Below, piece after piece: positions 42,386-50,714 of a DNA stretch of 59,619 bases. Position numbers and translations under genes: made by a program. Each line of letters opens with the position of its first letter. Position 1 is the stretch's first letter. Source of the stretch: a virus; IMG/VR virus record IMGVR_UViG_3300046170_000404, positions 1 through 59,619 of that record; one strand, given 5' to 3'. The notes beneath the pieces are model-generated. The model ran no database searches. It was given only the letters and a program-made list of their open reading frames with translations, and had not been told where the DNA came from.

Positions 42386-43145
42386 TTAATTTTTTTAAAG
42401 ATATTGGGTTATTATATTTAATAAATTGAATCATATCATAATTTAAGTAGTCTTCCACAACGTAATTTAATTTTTCAATTTTATCTGTTCTTATTTTATG
42501 TAAGTTATCAATATAGTTATCTTTGTAGTAAATTTGATCTATTGAAAATTGTTTTAATTTTTTTGGTTTTTTTATATCGAAGCCAAGAAAAAGGCTTAGG
42601 TTTTGAAGAAAATAATCTGTATTATTTATTAAATCATCGTAATAAAATATTTTATAATTTTCATTTTCTTTTATTAAATTATTAATACTCCATATATTTT
42701 TACCGATTACCTCGTCTTGTCTTAGTAGTCTCAATAAATAATTGTTGATGTTATTTTTTGTATAATTTTTGTTATCTATTTGTATTTTTGCAAATGAAGC
42801 TAAACATTCCTCTAACGGTCTTAAAAGTATTAAAAATTTTGGATTATTAATAATTTTTTTTAGTATATATAAATTATCTGGTGTTCCCCATGGTCCTCTA
42901 TCTATTATTAAGTCACAGTTCCAATCCTTATAATAATTCTGTAAACTTAATTTAATTAAGTTATCTAAAGAGCTATGTTTAGGAAAGTTTTTAAAAATAT
43001 CATCATTTTTTAATTCATGTAGTTTATATACAATATCCAAAGTAATTGAATTTGGACTAAGTTTTATTTTTTTATTTTCATTTATTATTGACCCAAGTAA
43101 TGTATTACCTGCTCTAGGTAGAGAACATAAAAAATTAATATTCAT
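42366..43145 (-). CDS. Sulfotransferase
   Basis: The PAPS-binding 5'-loop is CSLPRAGNTLLGSIIN (residues 6-21) and the 3'-phosphate site is PKFLILLRPLEECLASFAKI. These two motifs define sulfotransferases. The middle IIDRGPWGTPDNLYIL follows the fold. Transfers a sulfo group from PAPS to a hydroxyl or amine acceptor. It lies between two oxygenases and overlaps one by 20 bp, so the three may modify the same compound. No sulfate-activation genes are in the window, so PAPS would come from the host. Confidence 0.8.
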   Translation of the reverse strand: MNINFLCSLPRAGNTLLGSIINENKKIKLSPNSITLDIVYKLHELKNDDIFKNFPKHSSLDNLIKLSLQNYYKDWNCDLIIDRGPWGTPDNLYILKKIINNPKFLILLRPLEECLASFAKIQIDNKNYTKNNINNYLLRLLRQDEVIGKNIWSINNLIKENENYKIFYYDDLINNTDYFLQNLSLFLGFDIKKPKKLKQFSIDQIYYKDNYIDNLHKIRTDKIEKLNYVVEDYLNYDMIQFIKYNNPISLKKLNETNNN

Positions 43146-43147
43146 AA

Positions 43148-43642
43148 TTATTTTATATAATTAAAATTTATTACAATTCTATTAGATGTATTTGTATGTG
43201 TAACCGCTTGGTGTTTTATAGAACCATCAAACTCAATATAAGAATTTTCAATACTGTAATTTTTAGTTCCATCTTCAAATAAAGTGTACCCATCATTTGT
43301 ATTTAGATAATATAGTCCAGTAAAAATTTTATAATTTTTTGCATTTTGTATATCTATATGTAAACCAGTTTCTTTATTTTTTTGAGTTGGAAAGGTAAGA
43401 TTAGCTTTTATTCTAATTAGTGTAAAAGGATTTATATTTGTAATTAAATTTTTAAGTAAATCAAAATAGTTTGAATTAATATAATTTTTTTGATTATCAA
43501 AAAAGTTATGGGTCATCATTACATTGCCATCATTTTTATACAGTACACCCTTGTGTAAATACCAAGGAAAATAATTTGAAGTAAGATTTTCTTTTAAATT
43601 GTTAAAATCTTCAACTTTTAAGAAATTTTTAAAAACTTTCAC
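43148..43642 (-). CDS. 2OG-Fe(II) oxygenase
   Basis: TGLHIDIQNAKNYKIFTGLY carries His-x-Asp, YLNTNDGYTLFEDG the typical strand, and SIKHQAVTHTNTSNRIVINF the second His and the Arg. All ligands are visible, so activity is likely. It is directly upstream (1-2 bp) of the sulfotransferase gene. Confidence 0.8.
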   Translation of the reverse strand: MKVFKNFLKVEDFNNLKENLTSNYFPWYLHKGVLYKNDGNVMMTHNFFDNQKNYINSNYFDLLKNLITNINPFTLIRIKANLTFPTQKNKETGLHIDIQNAKNYKIFTGLYYLNTNDGYTLFEDGTKNYSIENSYIEFDGSIKHQAVTHTNTSNRIVINFNYIK

Positions 43643-43651
43643 AAAAGATAA

Positions 43652-44128
43652 TTATATTAAATCTTTTGCTTTGCCAATAATTGGTTTGTATTTTGTTTTA
43701 CCTTCAAATTTAAAAACATGCATAAACTGTCTTCTAGGTTGATAAGGTATCCAACTGGCGTGAATCCATCCAGAGTTAGGTTCTCCTGGTGTATAAAACT
43801 CAAGCAACAATTGATCTGTCTCACAGTTCATATGTACCCAATCAGCTACCTCAGCGTTGTCGACCCCTATACATTCGAAATCAACGGCCTCAGCTTTTGC
43901 ATGCTGCGATTTTTCTGAGCTACCGATGGCACGGCAAAGCTCAATAGTACGGAACCCTGATGTGACTTTTACTCTACCAAAATGATCTCTGACCGGTTGC
44001 AATACATTTTCACATAATGCTTTTAATTTTTCTATTTGATCTGCATTAGGATTATTATCAATGCCCAAACGTATAGCTGTATCTGATTTAATTAACTCTT
44101 GAAGAGTAAAATTTTGTGAAAGGTTCAT
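43652..44128 (-). CDS. M15-family peptidase endolysin
   Basis: The protein has the zinc-peptidase motif SSEKSQHAKAEAVDFE (S-x-H-x-x-x-x-A-x-D) and GWIHASW (second His), with the N-terminal LSQNFTLQELIKSDTA binding-like segment and TSGFRTIELCRAIGSS. M15 D,D/L,D-peptidases cut peptidoglycan cross-links and are common phage endolysins. 158 aa is the normal length. It is near the holin-like genes at 44.1-44.9 kb and 51.9-52.3 kb. Confidence 0.9.
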   Translation of the reverse strand: MNLSQNFTLQELIKSDTAIRLGIDNNPNADQIEKLKALCENVLQPVRDHFGRVKVTSGFRTIELCRAIGSSEKSQHAKAEAVDFECIGVDNAEVADWVHMNCETDQLLLEFYTPGEPNSGWIHASWIPYQPRRQFMHVFKFEGKTKYKPIIGKAKDLI

Positions 44129-44133
44129 AATTA

Positions 44134-44346
44134 TTATTCTAATATTAACTTCTTAATTGAAAAAGATCCATCTATATTTTTTTCGAGCTCTGCTATTTGC
44201 TTCAGGCATTGATACTTTACGTGCGATTTAGAATCACGTCTAGCTGTACGTGCTCCTTTAAGACAATCAGACATTGAAGTCTGGATACGTGCCTCCTTTA
44301 TCTCTCCATGTACAATCATAAGTAATGCTACCACTAACTCTGTCAT
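44134..44346 (-). CDS. Small hydrophobic-start protein (70 aa)
   Basis: The N-terminus MTELVVALLMIVHGEIKEAR is hydrophobic enough to be a signal or anchor, and the rest has Cys residues (SDCLKGARTARRDSK, YQCLKQIAELEKN). In the lysis region, so possibly an outer spanin or regulator; not proven. Confidence 0.6.
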   Translation of the reverse strand: MTELVVALLMIVHGEIKEARIQTSMSDCLKGARTARRDSKSHVKYQCLKQIAELEKNIDGSFSIKKLILE

Positions 44347-44735
44347 TAGTATGCCTTACCATTTTCTCTTACTTTATCTTTCAGTCCTTCAATATCTTCT
44401 AATGCTTTATCTAATTGTTCTCTTAAAAATTCTATGTTGACTTTGTTAGTCATGTTCATCTCTTGAGTTTCTTCCATCTTCTCAACGGTTTTGTACAAAT
44501 CCTCAATTAAAAAATGTTGCTCCTGGTCCGTAGGCACTTGTTCAGATTTTTTTAATAAATCATTTTCAAATAACTCACGTGATGTCTCTAACGATACTAA
44601 CCTCGCAGTCAGCTCCGTATAAGCGAACACGCCCATTGCAACGAGCACGATCAGGCTAGCAACCGTCTTCATCGGCATCTGTACTCTTGCCTCTTCTCCG
44701 ATATCTAAAGGTTTATTGGACACTTGGTCCCCCAC
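44346..44735 (-). CDS. One-helix membrane protein with coiled coil (129 aa)
   Basis: A membrane helix (TVASLIVLVAMGVFAYTEL) is followed by a long charged coiled coil (NVEFLREQLDKALEDIEG-type). This is the layout of an inner spanin (one helix plus periplasmic coiled coil) and it sits by an endolysin gene, so a spanin-like role is plausible. The start overlaps the 30-aa gene upstream. Confidence 0.6.
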   Translation of the reverse strand: MGDQVSNKPLDIGEEARVQMPMKTVASLIVLVAMGVFAYTELTARLVSLETSRELFENDLLKKSEQVPTDQEQHFLIEDLYKTVEKMEETQEMNMTNKVNIEFLREQLDKALEDIEGLKDKVRENGKAY

Positions 44736-44805
44736 AAAGAGCTAATATGACTAGCATTAATATCAATAAACCTGTCGCATAATAGTTCATTCTTTGATAC
44801 CCCAT
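44713..44805 (-). CDS. Tiny membrane protein (30 aa)
   Basis: MGYQRMNYYATGLLILMLVI forms a single hydrophobic helix, ending GGPSVQ. It lies between the coiled-coil membrane gene and the 31-aa gene and overlaps the former by 23 bp. Evidence is position and hydrophobicity only. Confidence 0.4.
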   Translation of the reverse strand: MGYQRMNYYATGLLILMLVILALCGGPSVQ

Positions 44806-44807
44806 AA

Positions 44808-44903
44808 TTATTTCTTTTTATTTTTCCTGTTAAATATATTATCTATCTTATTAAATAACTTGTCTAGTAGCCCAAAAAAATTATATATAAACCTATCAAT
44901 CAT
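44808..44903 (-). CDS. Tiny basic helix protein (31 aa)
   Basis: MIDRFIYNFFGLLDKLFNKI with a KKK tail makes an amphipathic helix. Its ATG lies in the stop of the 44896-45675 gene (8-bp overlap), a coupling seen repeatedly in this genome. Possibly a lysis or membrane-associated peptide; weak evidence. Confidence 0.4.
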   Translation of the reverse strand: MIDRFIYNFFGLLDKLFNKIDNIFNRKNKKK

Positions 44904-45675
44904 TTTTATTACCATCGTTTTCAAATGATAAATCGTGTGCATATTCCTTATAATTTAAATAAGTTCTTTTGTTTTTTTCTTCCTCTTCATACATTTTTTT
45001 CTCTTCTTCAAAACCCTCTCTAAGTAACTCAGATGTTGTTTTTTCTTTCATTTCGTAAAACATTTTGTCACTATCTTCTGTAACCATATTTGAATCTTCT
45101 GCATCCCAGTATGTAGTTTGAACTTTGTAGTCAGGCCAACTGTCATCAGTAGTGTAACTATTAACATGCCACAAAATACGATTATTAGGCTGAGCTGCAT
45201 AATTACCGTTAGTAAGCTCCAATATATGTGCACACTTATGTTCCTGAGGAATTTCAGAATGCTCTGTGTCCAAAATATTAGTTTCTGGATGAGCCCAATC
45301 AATAGTAAATAAATATTTTCCATGGTAAAATTTTTTGTCTAAACCTAAAAATTTACCTTTTAAACCAGCCAACCAATCAAAACAAGTAACACTAGGGTAG
45401 TAACTAAAACAGTTCCACAGTTCCAACTCGTGCGTCTGCATATTCGGCACAGTGGCTCTATCATGTGATTTTTGGAAAAACGCTGAGATAGGCAAGCGCC
45501 AAAAGCATGCACCATTTGGTAACATGATGTTAAATAAGATTGCACGTCCCGATATGGATGTGATACTGAAGACCACACACTCTTCACTTTCTCCTTGATG
45601 TTTTTTAAGATCATATAAATACTCCTTTTTTACTTTACAATATATAGGTGGTATATTAGCATTTAGGTAAGACAT
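44896..45675 (-). CDS. Conserved phage hypothetical protein (259 aa)
   Basis: Has beta-rich FSITSISGRAILFNIMLPNG, TDDSWPDYKVQTTYWDAED and a charged C-terminal tail (EEEKKMYEEEEKNKRTY). I have seen this type in marine phages near structural genes with no function assigned. It is in the structural operon between virion proteins. Likely a virion or morphogenesis protein. Confidence 0.6.
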   Translation of the reverse strand: MSYLNANIPPIYCKVKKEYLYDLKKHQGESEECVVFSITSISGRAILFNIMLPNGACFWRLPISAFFQKSHDRATVPNMQTHELELWNCFSYYPSVTCFDWLAGLKGKFLGLDKKFYHGKYLFTIDWAHPETNILDTEHSEIPQEHKCAHILELTNGNYAAQPNNRILWHVNSYTTDDSWPDYKVQTTYWDAEDSNMVTEDSDKMFYEMKEKTTSELLREGFEEEKKMYEEEEKNKRTYLNYKEYAHDLSFENDGNKND

Positions 45676-45678
45676 AGT

Positions 45679-45987
45679 CTAACACTTCCATCTACGTCTA
45701 GCCTGTCTTAATCTTGAATTAGGGTCTTTTGCAGCTTTAGGAAACTTTTTCATTTGTCCTGCGCTTCTTGCACAATATGATTTTCTCCGAGCTGCTCTTT
45801 TCTTACCTGGTTTATCTTCTGTGACTGCAGTTTTTAATTTACTTCCAGGATTTTTTCTTCTGTAAGCCATGACTCCAGCTTGAGTCATTCCCGCTCCACT
45901 TTTTGTAGAACGGAAATTCTTTTTATTTCTAGGTGGCATGCCACCTTTTTTTAATTCGATTATATCAGCGTAATAATCTAAATCCAT
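45679..45987 (-). CDS. DUF6321-like basic protein (102 aa)
   Basis: GMTQAGVMAYRRKNPGSKLK, KRAARRKSYCARSAGQMKKF and DPNSRLRQARRRWKC at the C-terminus match a family common in marine phages, including cyanophages. Strongly basic, so DNA-binding is likely. Clear family membership, unknown role; lies in the capsid-region operon. Confidence 0.7.
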   Translation of the reverse strand: MDLDYYADIIELKKGGMPPRNKKNFRSTKSGAGMTQAGVMAYRRKNPGSKLKTAVTEDKPGKKRAARRKSYCARSAGQMKKFPKAAKDPNSRLRQARRRWKC

Positions 45988-45988
45988 T

Positions 45989-46291
45989 TTAAGTAAATGA
46001 AATAGTTACACCTGCAGTTCCAGCAATAGTCGCATGAATACCATCTGCGAAAAAAATACCATTACCTGGTAAGTACATATCTAAACCTTCAGTTCCAAAA
46101 AGATAAGTTGCAATAACATCTCCTGTAGCGCCACCAGATCTAAATATAATTGAACCACTAGCATTTCCTTTTGCTTGAATAGAAGTTAATCTTGTTCTAT
46201 TTGTTTTACCTGTTCCACCTACTGCTACCATTTGAGCTGTACCAGTTGCGTGTGCAACCGACTGATCCGATGAAAAACTTGATCCACCCAT
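45989..46291 (-). CDS. Small structural protein (100 aa)
   Basis: Beta-rich with MGGSSFSSDQSVAHATGTAQ and GNGIFFADGIHATIAG. In the capsid-side operon, 48 bp from the next structural gene with a hairpin terminator between. Probably a virion decoration or tail protein; unproven. Confidence 0.6.
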   Translation of the reverse strand: MGGSSFSSDQSVAHATGTAQMVAVGGTGKTNRTRLTSIQAKGNASGSIIFRSGGATGDVIATYLFGTEGLDMYLPGNGIFFADGIHATIAGTAGVTISFT

Positions 46292-46309
46292 AATTTTCTC
46301 CTTTAATTT

Positions 46310-46329
46310 GTGGCTCCCGAAGGAGCCAC
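46310..46329 (-). terminator. Hairpin between structural genes
   Basis: GTGGCTCC (46310-46317) and GGAGCCAC (46322-46329) form a perfect 8-bp stem; on the minus-strand transcript the loop is TTCG, a very stable tetraloop. It separates 46340-46861 from 45989-46291. There is no strong T run, so it may stop or stabilise the transcript. Confidence 0.65.
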
Positions 46330-46339
46330 TAGTTTATTA

Positions 46340-46861
46340 TTACGTGTCGCTAAACGGTGTAACGATAGTTCCTGATCCAAGCAACATTGAGCTATGAACC
46401 AAATAGTTAGCTGCTTCAATAGCAGTCACTGAAACTATAGATCCAATGATACCACCTTGAGTAGTTCCATTCATAGTAAGAACATCATTAGATGCTCCTG
46501 GAAAGAAAGCTTTTTTAGCTCCATCATCTACAGCAACCATAGCTGCACCTGTGAACTTATCAGTTCCATCAGTTACGATTTGAACATCAGTTGCAGTTGT
46601 GTCTACGTAAAAAGTAAAAGTTGCACCAATATTATTTGCATTATTTAAATCACTTCCTGGTCCTGCCACTGCTGAATCAGCTGTTGCAACAATTGAAGGT
46701 AAAGTGAAAATACCATCTGCATCTTGTGTTAAAAGGATTCTTCCTGCGTGAGCATTTACAGTTAACGATGTGTTAGCTGTTAGTGCTACAGTTGATCCTG
46801 GTCCAGTACCTATAAAGCCATTTTTAGAAATGACTGGTCCTGAAAAAGTTGTGTTTGCCAT
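46340..46861 (-). CDS. Structural protein (173 aa)
   Basis: Starts MANTTFSGPVISKNGFIGTG and has long beta-rich repeats (ATADSAVAGPGSDLNNANNI, VVDDGAKKAFFPGASNDVL-type). Proteins of this build are abundant virion proteins in similar phages. Just upstream of the hairpin terminator. Confidence 0.65.
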   Translation of the reverse strand: MANTTFSGPVISKNGFIGTGPGSTVALTANTSLTVNAHAGRILLTQDADGIFTLPSIVATADSAVAGPGSDLNNANNIGATFTFYVDTTATDVQIVTDGTDKFTGAAMVAVDDGAKKAFFPGASNDVLTMNGTTQGGIIGSIVSVTAIEAANYLVHSSMLLGSGTIVTPFSDT

Positions 46862-46994
46862 AATAGTTTTCTCCTGTATAGCGGTTAAATTTTGTAGTCT
46901 CTATACCGTCTGCCTAGCCAGTCTACAAAATTATATTTTCTAGGTCTTTTTATTATATTATACTTATTAGTTTAGGTAAATACTACTTGAATTA

Positions 46995-47516
46995 TTAAGC
47001 TTTTAATTCATTAAAATTAAGACTCATTCCAAATTTTGAAATAGTATCTGTATTTTTTTTACATCCATGACTTAAAAATGAACTAAAAATACAAAAAGCA
47101 CCTTTTTGTGGTTTACATTTTTGTTCAATATCTTTAAATTCTAAATTTTGTTCACAATCATTTAAATATACTACTGCCGACCATAATGCTTCATGGTGAT
47201 CATGAAATATTGTTTTTTCTCTAGGTCTTAGCTCAAATCCCCAAGCATCTCGAAGACTATAGCTTATTTGTTTATAGTTTTCGTCAACATAATCCATAAG
47301 GGGATGAGCAATTTCTTTTATAAATTTTTCATCATTTACAAAAAAATTATAAGGAGTCATTAGTCCTAATATATTAGTGACATAATTGTTATTATCTTTT
47401 GAAGAGCAACTTTCCTTAATTTTTTCAATAAAATATTGACAGTCTATGTCTAAAATGCCTTTAATAAAAAAATATTCTTTTTCTACCTTACGATTAATTT
47501 CTTTATTAATAATCAT
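46995..47516 (-). CDS. 2OG-Fe(II) oxygenase
   Basis: KTIFHDHHEALWSAVVYLND gives the His-x-Asp pair, FSSFLSHGCKKN the second His, and KFGMSLNFNE the last strand. The start was taken at MIINKEINRKVEKEYF because the earlier Met run looks like an extension. It lies alone between the capsid gene terminator and the other structural genes. Substrate unknown. Confidence 0.7.
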   Translation of the reverse strand: MIINKEINRKVEKEYFFIKGILDIDCQYFIEKIKESCSSKDNNNYVTNILGLMTPYNFFVNDEKFIKEIAHPLMDYVDENYKQISYSLRDAWGFELRPREKTIFHDHHEALWSAVVYLNDCEQNLEFKDIEQKCKPQKGAFCIFSSFLSHGCKKNTDTISKFGMSLNFNELKA

Positions 47517-47532
47517 AATTATAATTAACATA

Positions 47533-47566
47533 AAAAAAAGGGCAGTGCAAAGTTAATGCACCGCCC
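47533..47566 (-). terminator. Rho-independent terminator after the major capsid gene
   Basis: GGGCAGTGCA (47540-47549) pairs with TGCACCGCCC (47557-47566) with one mismatch, followed on the minus strand by eight T. A textbook terminator placed just after the capsid gene, which is expected to end the high-level capsid transcript. Confidence 0.85.
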
Positions 47567-47588
47567 TTAATATAATCTTTAAAGACTA

Positions 47589-48506
47589 TTAACTAGTTGG
47601 TAAGTTTCCGTTACCAAAGATTGCTCTAGGATCTGAGAATCCAAAAGAGTATCTTTCTCTAGCTTTAAATCTTACGTTACCAGTATCGAAGTCACCTTCA
47701 ATCGCAGTTTTGATTGGTGATCTAACGAAATGTTTCATTCCATTAGGTACATCAGTCATTAGGAAGAACGAGTCAGTATCAGTTAAGAAATTATTAACTG
47801 AGTATCCTTCTGGTACCATCCCCATTGAAGCGATTGCGTTGATATCGTTATCAGCTGTTCCAACTCTTTGAGGAGTTTTCATCAATCTCTCAGCAGTAAA
47901 TTGTAATTCTTTTGGAATTATCATCTTTCTACCTTGAGTAGCGATTCTTAGACCTCTTTCGTCTACGAATCCAGCGATGTCGATTAACGACTGCTCTAGT
48001 GAAGTTTCGTTAAGATCTGCAGCTACAGTAAGTCTATTCGAGAATGTACCGCCTGTTGCTAGTGGGTGAGAAGCCGAAATTAACGGTACACCGTCACCAC
48101 CAGTTACAGCATTGAATTGTGCTTGGTTAAGCACGTTTGCAGCTTTAACTTGCTTCGTGTTTGACATAGATCTTGCAAGAGCTCTTGTGTATCTTGCAGC
48201 TAATCTGTCATACAGGTTGTCTTCGATTGCTTCTTCAGTGATCGAAAATGCTAAAGCGATTGTTTCGTGGTTGTATCTAGCAGTGAAAGTTTCACCAGCT
48301 GTATCAAACACAACTCCAGCACCCTCTTGTTTAGTTGGTGCAGAAGCGAAACCACTTAACATTACTTCTTCTTCAAAAGCTCTGTCAGATGTTTCAGTTA
48401 CGAAAATTTCAGCATGCTGATTTTCGTATCTATTATATTCCAGGCCGAATAAAGCATTCAAACCTGGCTCTAGTTCTTTGACTAGTTGGGATCGTGATAT
48501 TGCCAT
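47589..48506 (-). CDS. Major capsid protein
   Basis: The 305-aa protein starts MAISRSQLVKELEPGLNALF and has the HK97-type features: an N-terminal helix, SAPTKQEGAGVVFDTAGETF, LARSMSNTKQVKAANVLNQA, TLVAADLNETSLEQSL-type helices and a C-terminal beta domain (ARERYSFGFSDPRAIFGNGN). It stands between the scaffold/decoration genes upstream and its own terminator downstream, the standard layout. No Mu-type protease motif was seen. It forms the capsid shell. Confidence 0.85.
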   Translation of the reverse strand: MAISRSQLVKELEPGLNALFGLEYNRYENQHAEIFVTETSDRAFEEEVMLSGFASAPTKQEGAGVVFDTAGETFTARYNHETIALAFSITEEAIEDNLYDRLAARYTRALARSMSNTKQVKAANVLNQAQFNAVTGGDGVPLISASHPLATGGTFSNRLTVAADLNETSLEQSLIDIAGFVDERGLRIATQGRKMIIPKELQFTAERLMKTPQRVGTADNDINAIASMGMVPEGYSVNNFLTDTDSFFLMTDVPNGMKHFVRSPIKTAIEGDFDTGNVRFKARERYSFGFSDPRAIFGNGNLPTS

Positions 48507-48521
48507 AGTATGTCTCCTTTA

Positions 48522-49100
48522 TTACGCTATACCTGTGCCACTTCTATAGAAGTGATTGTTGATTCTAACAAGAATGTTCGCATTAGCTGAACCTGTGTCA
48601 GAGTTTTCTGGGTCTTGCGAAATATCAATCGCTTGAATAGCGAATGTAGTTGCAGTTCCTGAAACACTAACATCAAGTTGTTGTTTTGATATTCCTGTTT
48701 GTGTTACACCTGTTGTGTTAGTAACAGAGTAGTTCTTGTACAGATCGGCTCTAGTAAAAGCTTCGTCAGCATCAACTAAAAATACTGCATCTGGATCATC
48801 AACAACAAATGCTGTGATGTCAGAAGCAGCAATACCACCTGGGTAGTAGTTGCTGTAAGTCGGCTTTTGAGTAGTTGGGTCTGTGTAAAAACATCCGTTA
48901 AAAACACCCACAACAGCGTCCGAAGTGTTCGGGCCGTGTCTCTGAATATTTCCAGTGCCTAATGGTTCAACCATTTCGCCTTGGAAAATTGCAGAAGCAT
49001 AACCTGAAGCAATCGTATATCTGTTTTGGGCTCCAACAAGAGGTGTTCCATCTAGTTTTCTGTAAGGTCTTAGACCAAACTTTTCTACTTGATTTGACAT
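48522..49100 (-). CDS. Head decoration/structural protein (192 aa)
   Basis: MSNQVEKFGLRPYRKLDGTP followed by NRYTIASGYASAIFQGEMVE is the start of capsid-proximal decoration proteins in marine phages; beta-rich throughout (QLDVSVSGTATTFAIQAIDI). It lies just upstream of the major capsid gene. Decoration is inferred. Confidence 0.65.
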   Translation of the reverse strand: MSNQVEKFGLRPYRKLDGTPLVGAQNRYTIASGYASAIFQGEMVEPLGTGNIQRHGPNTSDAVVGVFNGCFYTDPTTQKPTYSNYYPGGIAASDITAFVVDDPDAVFLVDADEAFTRADLYKNYSVTNTTGVTQTGISKQQLDVSVSGTATTFAIQAIDISQDPENSDTGSANANILVRINNHFYRSGTGIA

Positions 49101-49158
49101 ATTTGTTTTCTCCGTTTTAACAGTTTATTTTAATAACCCGGTAGGTATTGCAAAAATA

Positions 49159-49629
49159 TTATTTTTTACGACTACCACCAAAGGTCACTCTTGACTGTCT
49201 ATCAATATTGATAGGCATGTCAGGGTGCTGTTCCTTCATAAGATCATTGTCTACCGCGTTCATTCTGTCTTGAGTAAGTTTTTTAAAATACTCAGCACGT
49301 GAAACCAATATCTCTTCTGGTATCCTTGCCAGCACAAGGCCTCCAATTCCTATACACCCCTCGTATTTGCCTTCGGTATAGAAAGGATATTTATTAGTGC
49401 CGATCTCATCTTTGACTTGTTCGACTGTAACAAAATCCCATCCTTCCCTTAATTTTTTAGATACATTAGCTGTATCTTCAAAACCTTGAACGGTAGTACG
49501 GATCCATCTGTGGGCGTAACCGTTCGGTGCGGGTGGTGCATCCAAACTGGATGGTGGAGTCCAAGCTTTTGGAGCTTCTTTCGTTGCTTTATTCTCTGAC
49601 TCCCGTGAAGTTCTCTTAATTGTACTCAT
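49159..49629 (-). CDS. Structural-region protein (156 aa)
   Basis: Known as a conserved pre-capsid gene product: GYAHRWIRTTVQGFEDTANV and SKKLREGWDFVTVEQVKDEI. Predicted alpha/beta. It is between the scaffold-like gene and the decoration gene. It may be a capsid assembly protein; unproven. Confidence 0.65.
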   Translation of the reverse strand: MSTIKRTSRESENKATKEAPKAWTPPSSLDAPPAPNGYAHRWIRTTVQGFEDTANVSKKLREGWDFVTVEQVKDEIGTNKYPFYTEGKYEGCIGIGGLVLARIPEEILVSRAEYFKKLTQDRMNAVDNDLMKEQHPDMPINIDRQSRVTFGGSRKK

Positions 49630-49630
49630 A

Positions 49631-50698
49631 CTATTTATCCTCCTTCACGTATCTAGCATATTCCTCTAGTGGCACATTTAATCTTTTAGCAATCGCTACC
49701 TGTGACTTTGTGAGTTTCACAGTTCTGCGTCCTTGTTGACTACGACCAGCCGAGGCAACCGTTTGGACGGGTTTGGGTGTCTCTTTTTTAGGCTCGTCAT
49801 TAGTGTTACTAAAACTCTCTGGAAAATATCCTTTAAGTCTTGAGTTAACTTCATTATAATACTCATCACTGTCGACTTCAATACCCTCTTGAGAAATATT
49901 GTTGTGTATAGTAATAGCAGCATTAGTCATGACCTCATCAGTCCCGAACCACGTATTTTCCTCAGCCCATTTCTTAGCTCTAGGTGTAATTTGTGGTGCC
50001 GTTTGTGATGTTTCCGCTGTTTGAGGTTCAGCTTGTACGTTTTGTTGTTGTTTACTTTTTTCTTCTTCAACTTTCTTTTTTTCTTCACGATTATTCATCT
50101 CTAATCTAGCTTTTTCTTTTTCGACAGCTAGTTGAGTTAATTTATCGTTAGCCTCCATAATTTTAGAAGCGTCTTGACTTTCGATTGCTGATTGAAGAGC
50201 TACTTTGACCTGTTCTCTCTGAGCGTCTACTCTAGCATCTAATTCTTTTAGATACTGATCGTCAGTAGAATTTAACTTTTTAAGATTAGTGTCAAATTTC
50301 TTTTGTATACCTTGTGCAAAATCAAGTGCTGCTTTTTCTCTTCTTTCAGCTTCTTTTTTTTGAAAGACAAGTTTATCAATTCTTTTTTGATAATCTCTTC
50401 TCGACTCATTAAGGTTTGGTTTTTCTTCTTCAGTTTTAGATTCAACTTTTTCCTCAACAGGAGTTTCAGGTTTATCTTCTGTAACTTCTATTTGTGGTTT
50501 TTCTGTTTTATCTTCTTCTGGTTTATCGTGTCCTGTATATCCTAAATCAACTTCACCAACATTTAAATTTGGTGCTTCTTCTTTTTTTGATTTTTCTTCT
50601 ACAGATACATTTTCTTCTTTAACATTATCGGTATCTAACTCTACCTCATGTTCTTTTGCCATAAGTGCTTCTGCACTATAGTCTTTTACTTCTGCCAT
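49631..50698 (-). CDS. Scaffold-like protein
   Basis: The 355-aa protein is highly charged and helical (VELDTDNVKEENVSVEEKSK, LNESRRDYQKRIDKLVFQKK, a long coiled coil) with a C-terminal basic RRTVKLTKSQVAIAKRLNVP. Low complexity, long coiled coil, and position between portal side and capsid gene match internal scaffolding proteins. A basic C-terminus that binds capsid is typical of scaffolds. Confidence 0.7.
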   Translation of the reverse strand: MAEVKDYSAEALMAKEHEVELDTDNVKEENVSVEEKSKKEEAPNLNVGEVDLGYTGHDKPEEDKTEKPQIEVTEDKPETPVEEKVESKTEEEKPNLNESRRDYQKRIDKLVFQKKEAERREKAALDFAQGIQKKFDTNLKKLNSTDDQYLKELDARVDAQREQVKVALQSAIESQDASKIMEANDKLTQLAVEKEKARLEMNNREEKKKVEEEKSKQQQNVQAEPQTAETSQTAPQITPRAKKWAEENTWFGTDEVMTNAAITIHNNISQEGIEVDSDEYYNEVNSRLKGYFPESFSNTNDEPKKETPKPVQTVASAGRSQQGRRTVKLTKSQVAIAKRLNVPLEEYARYVKEDK

Positions 50699-50714
50699 TT
50701 TTATTCTCCTTTAT

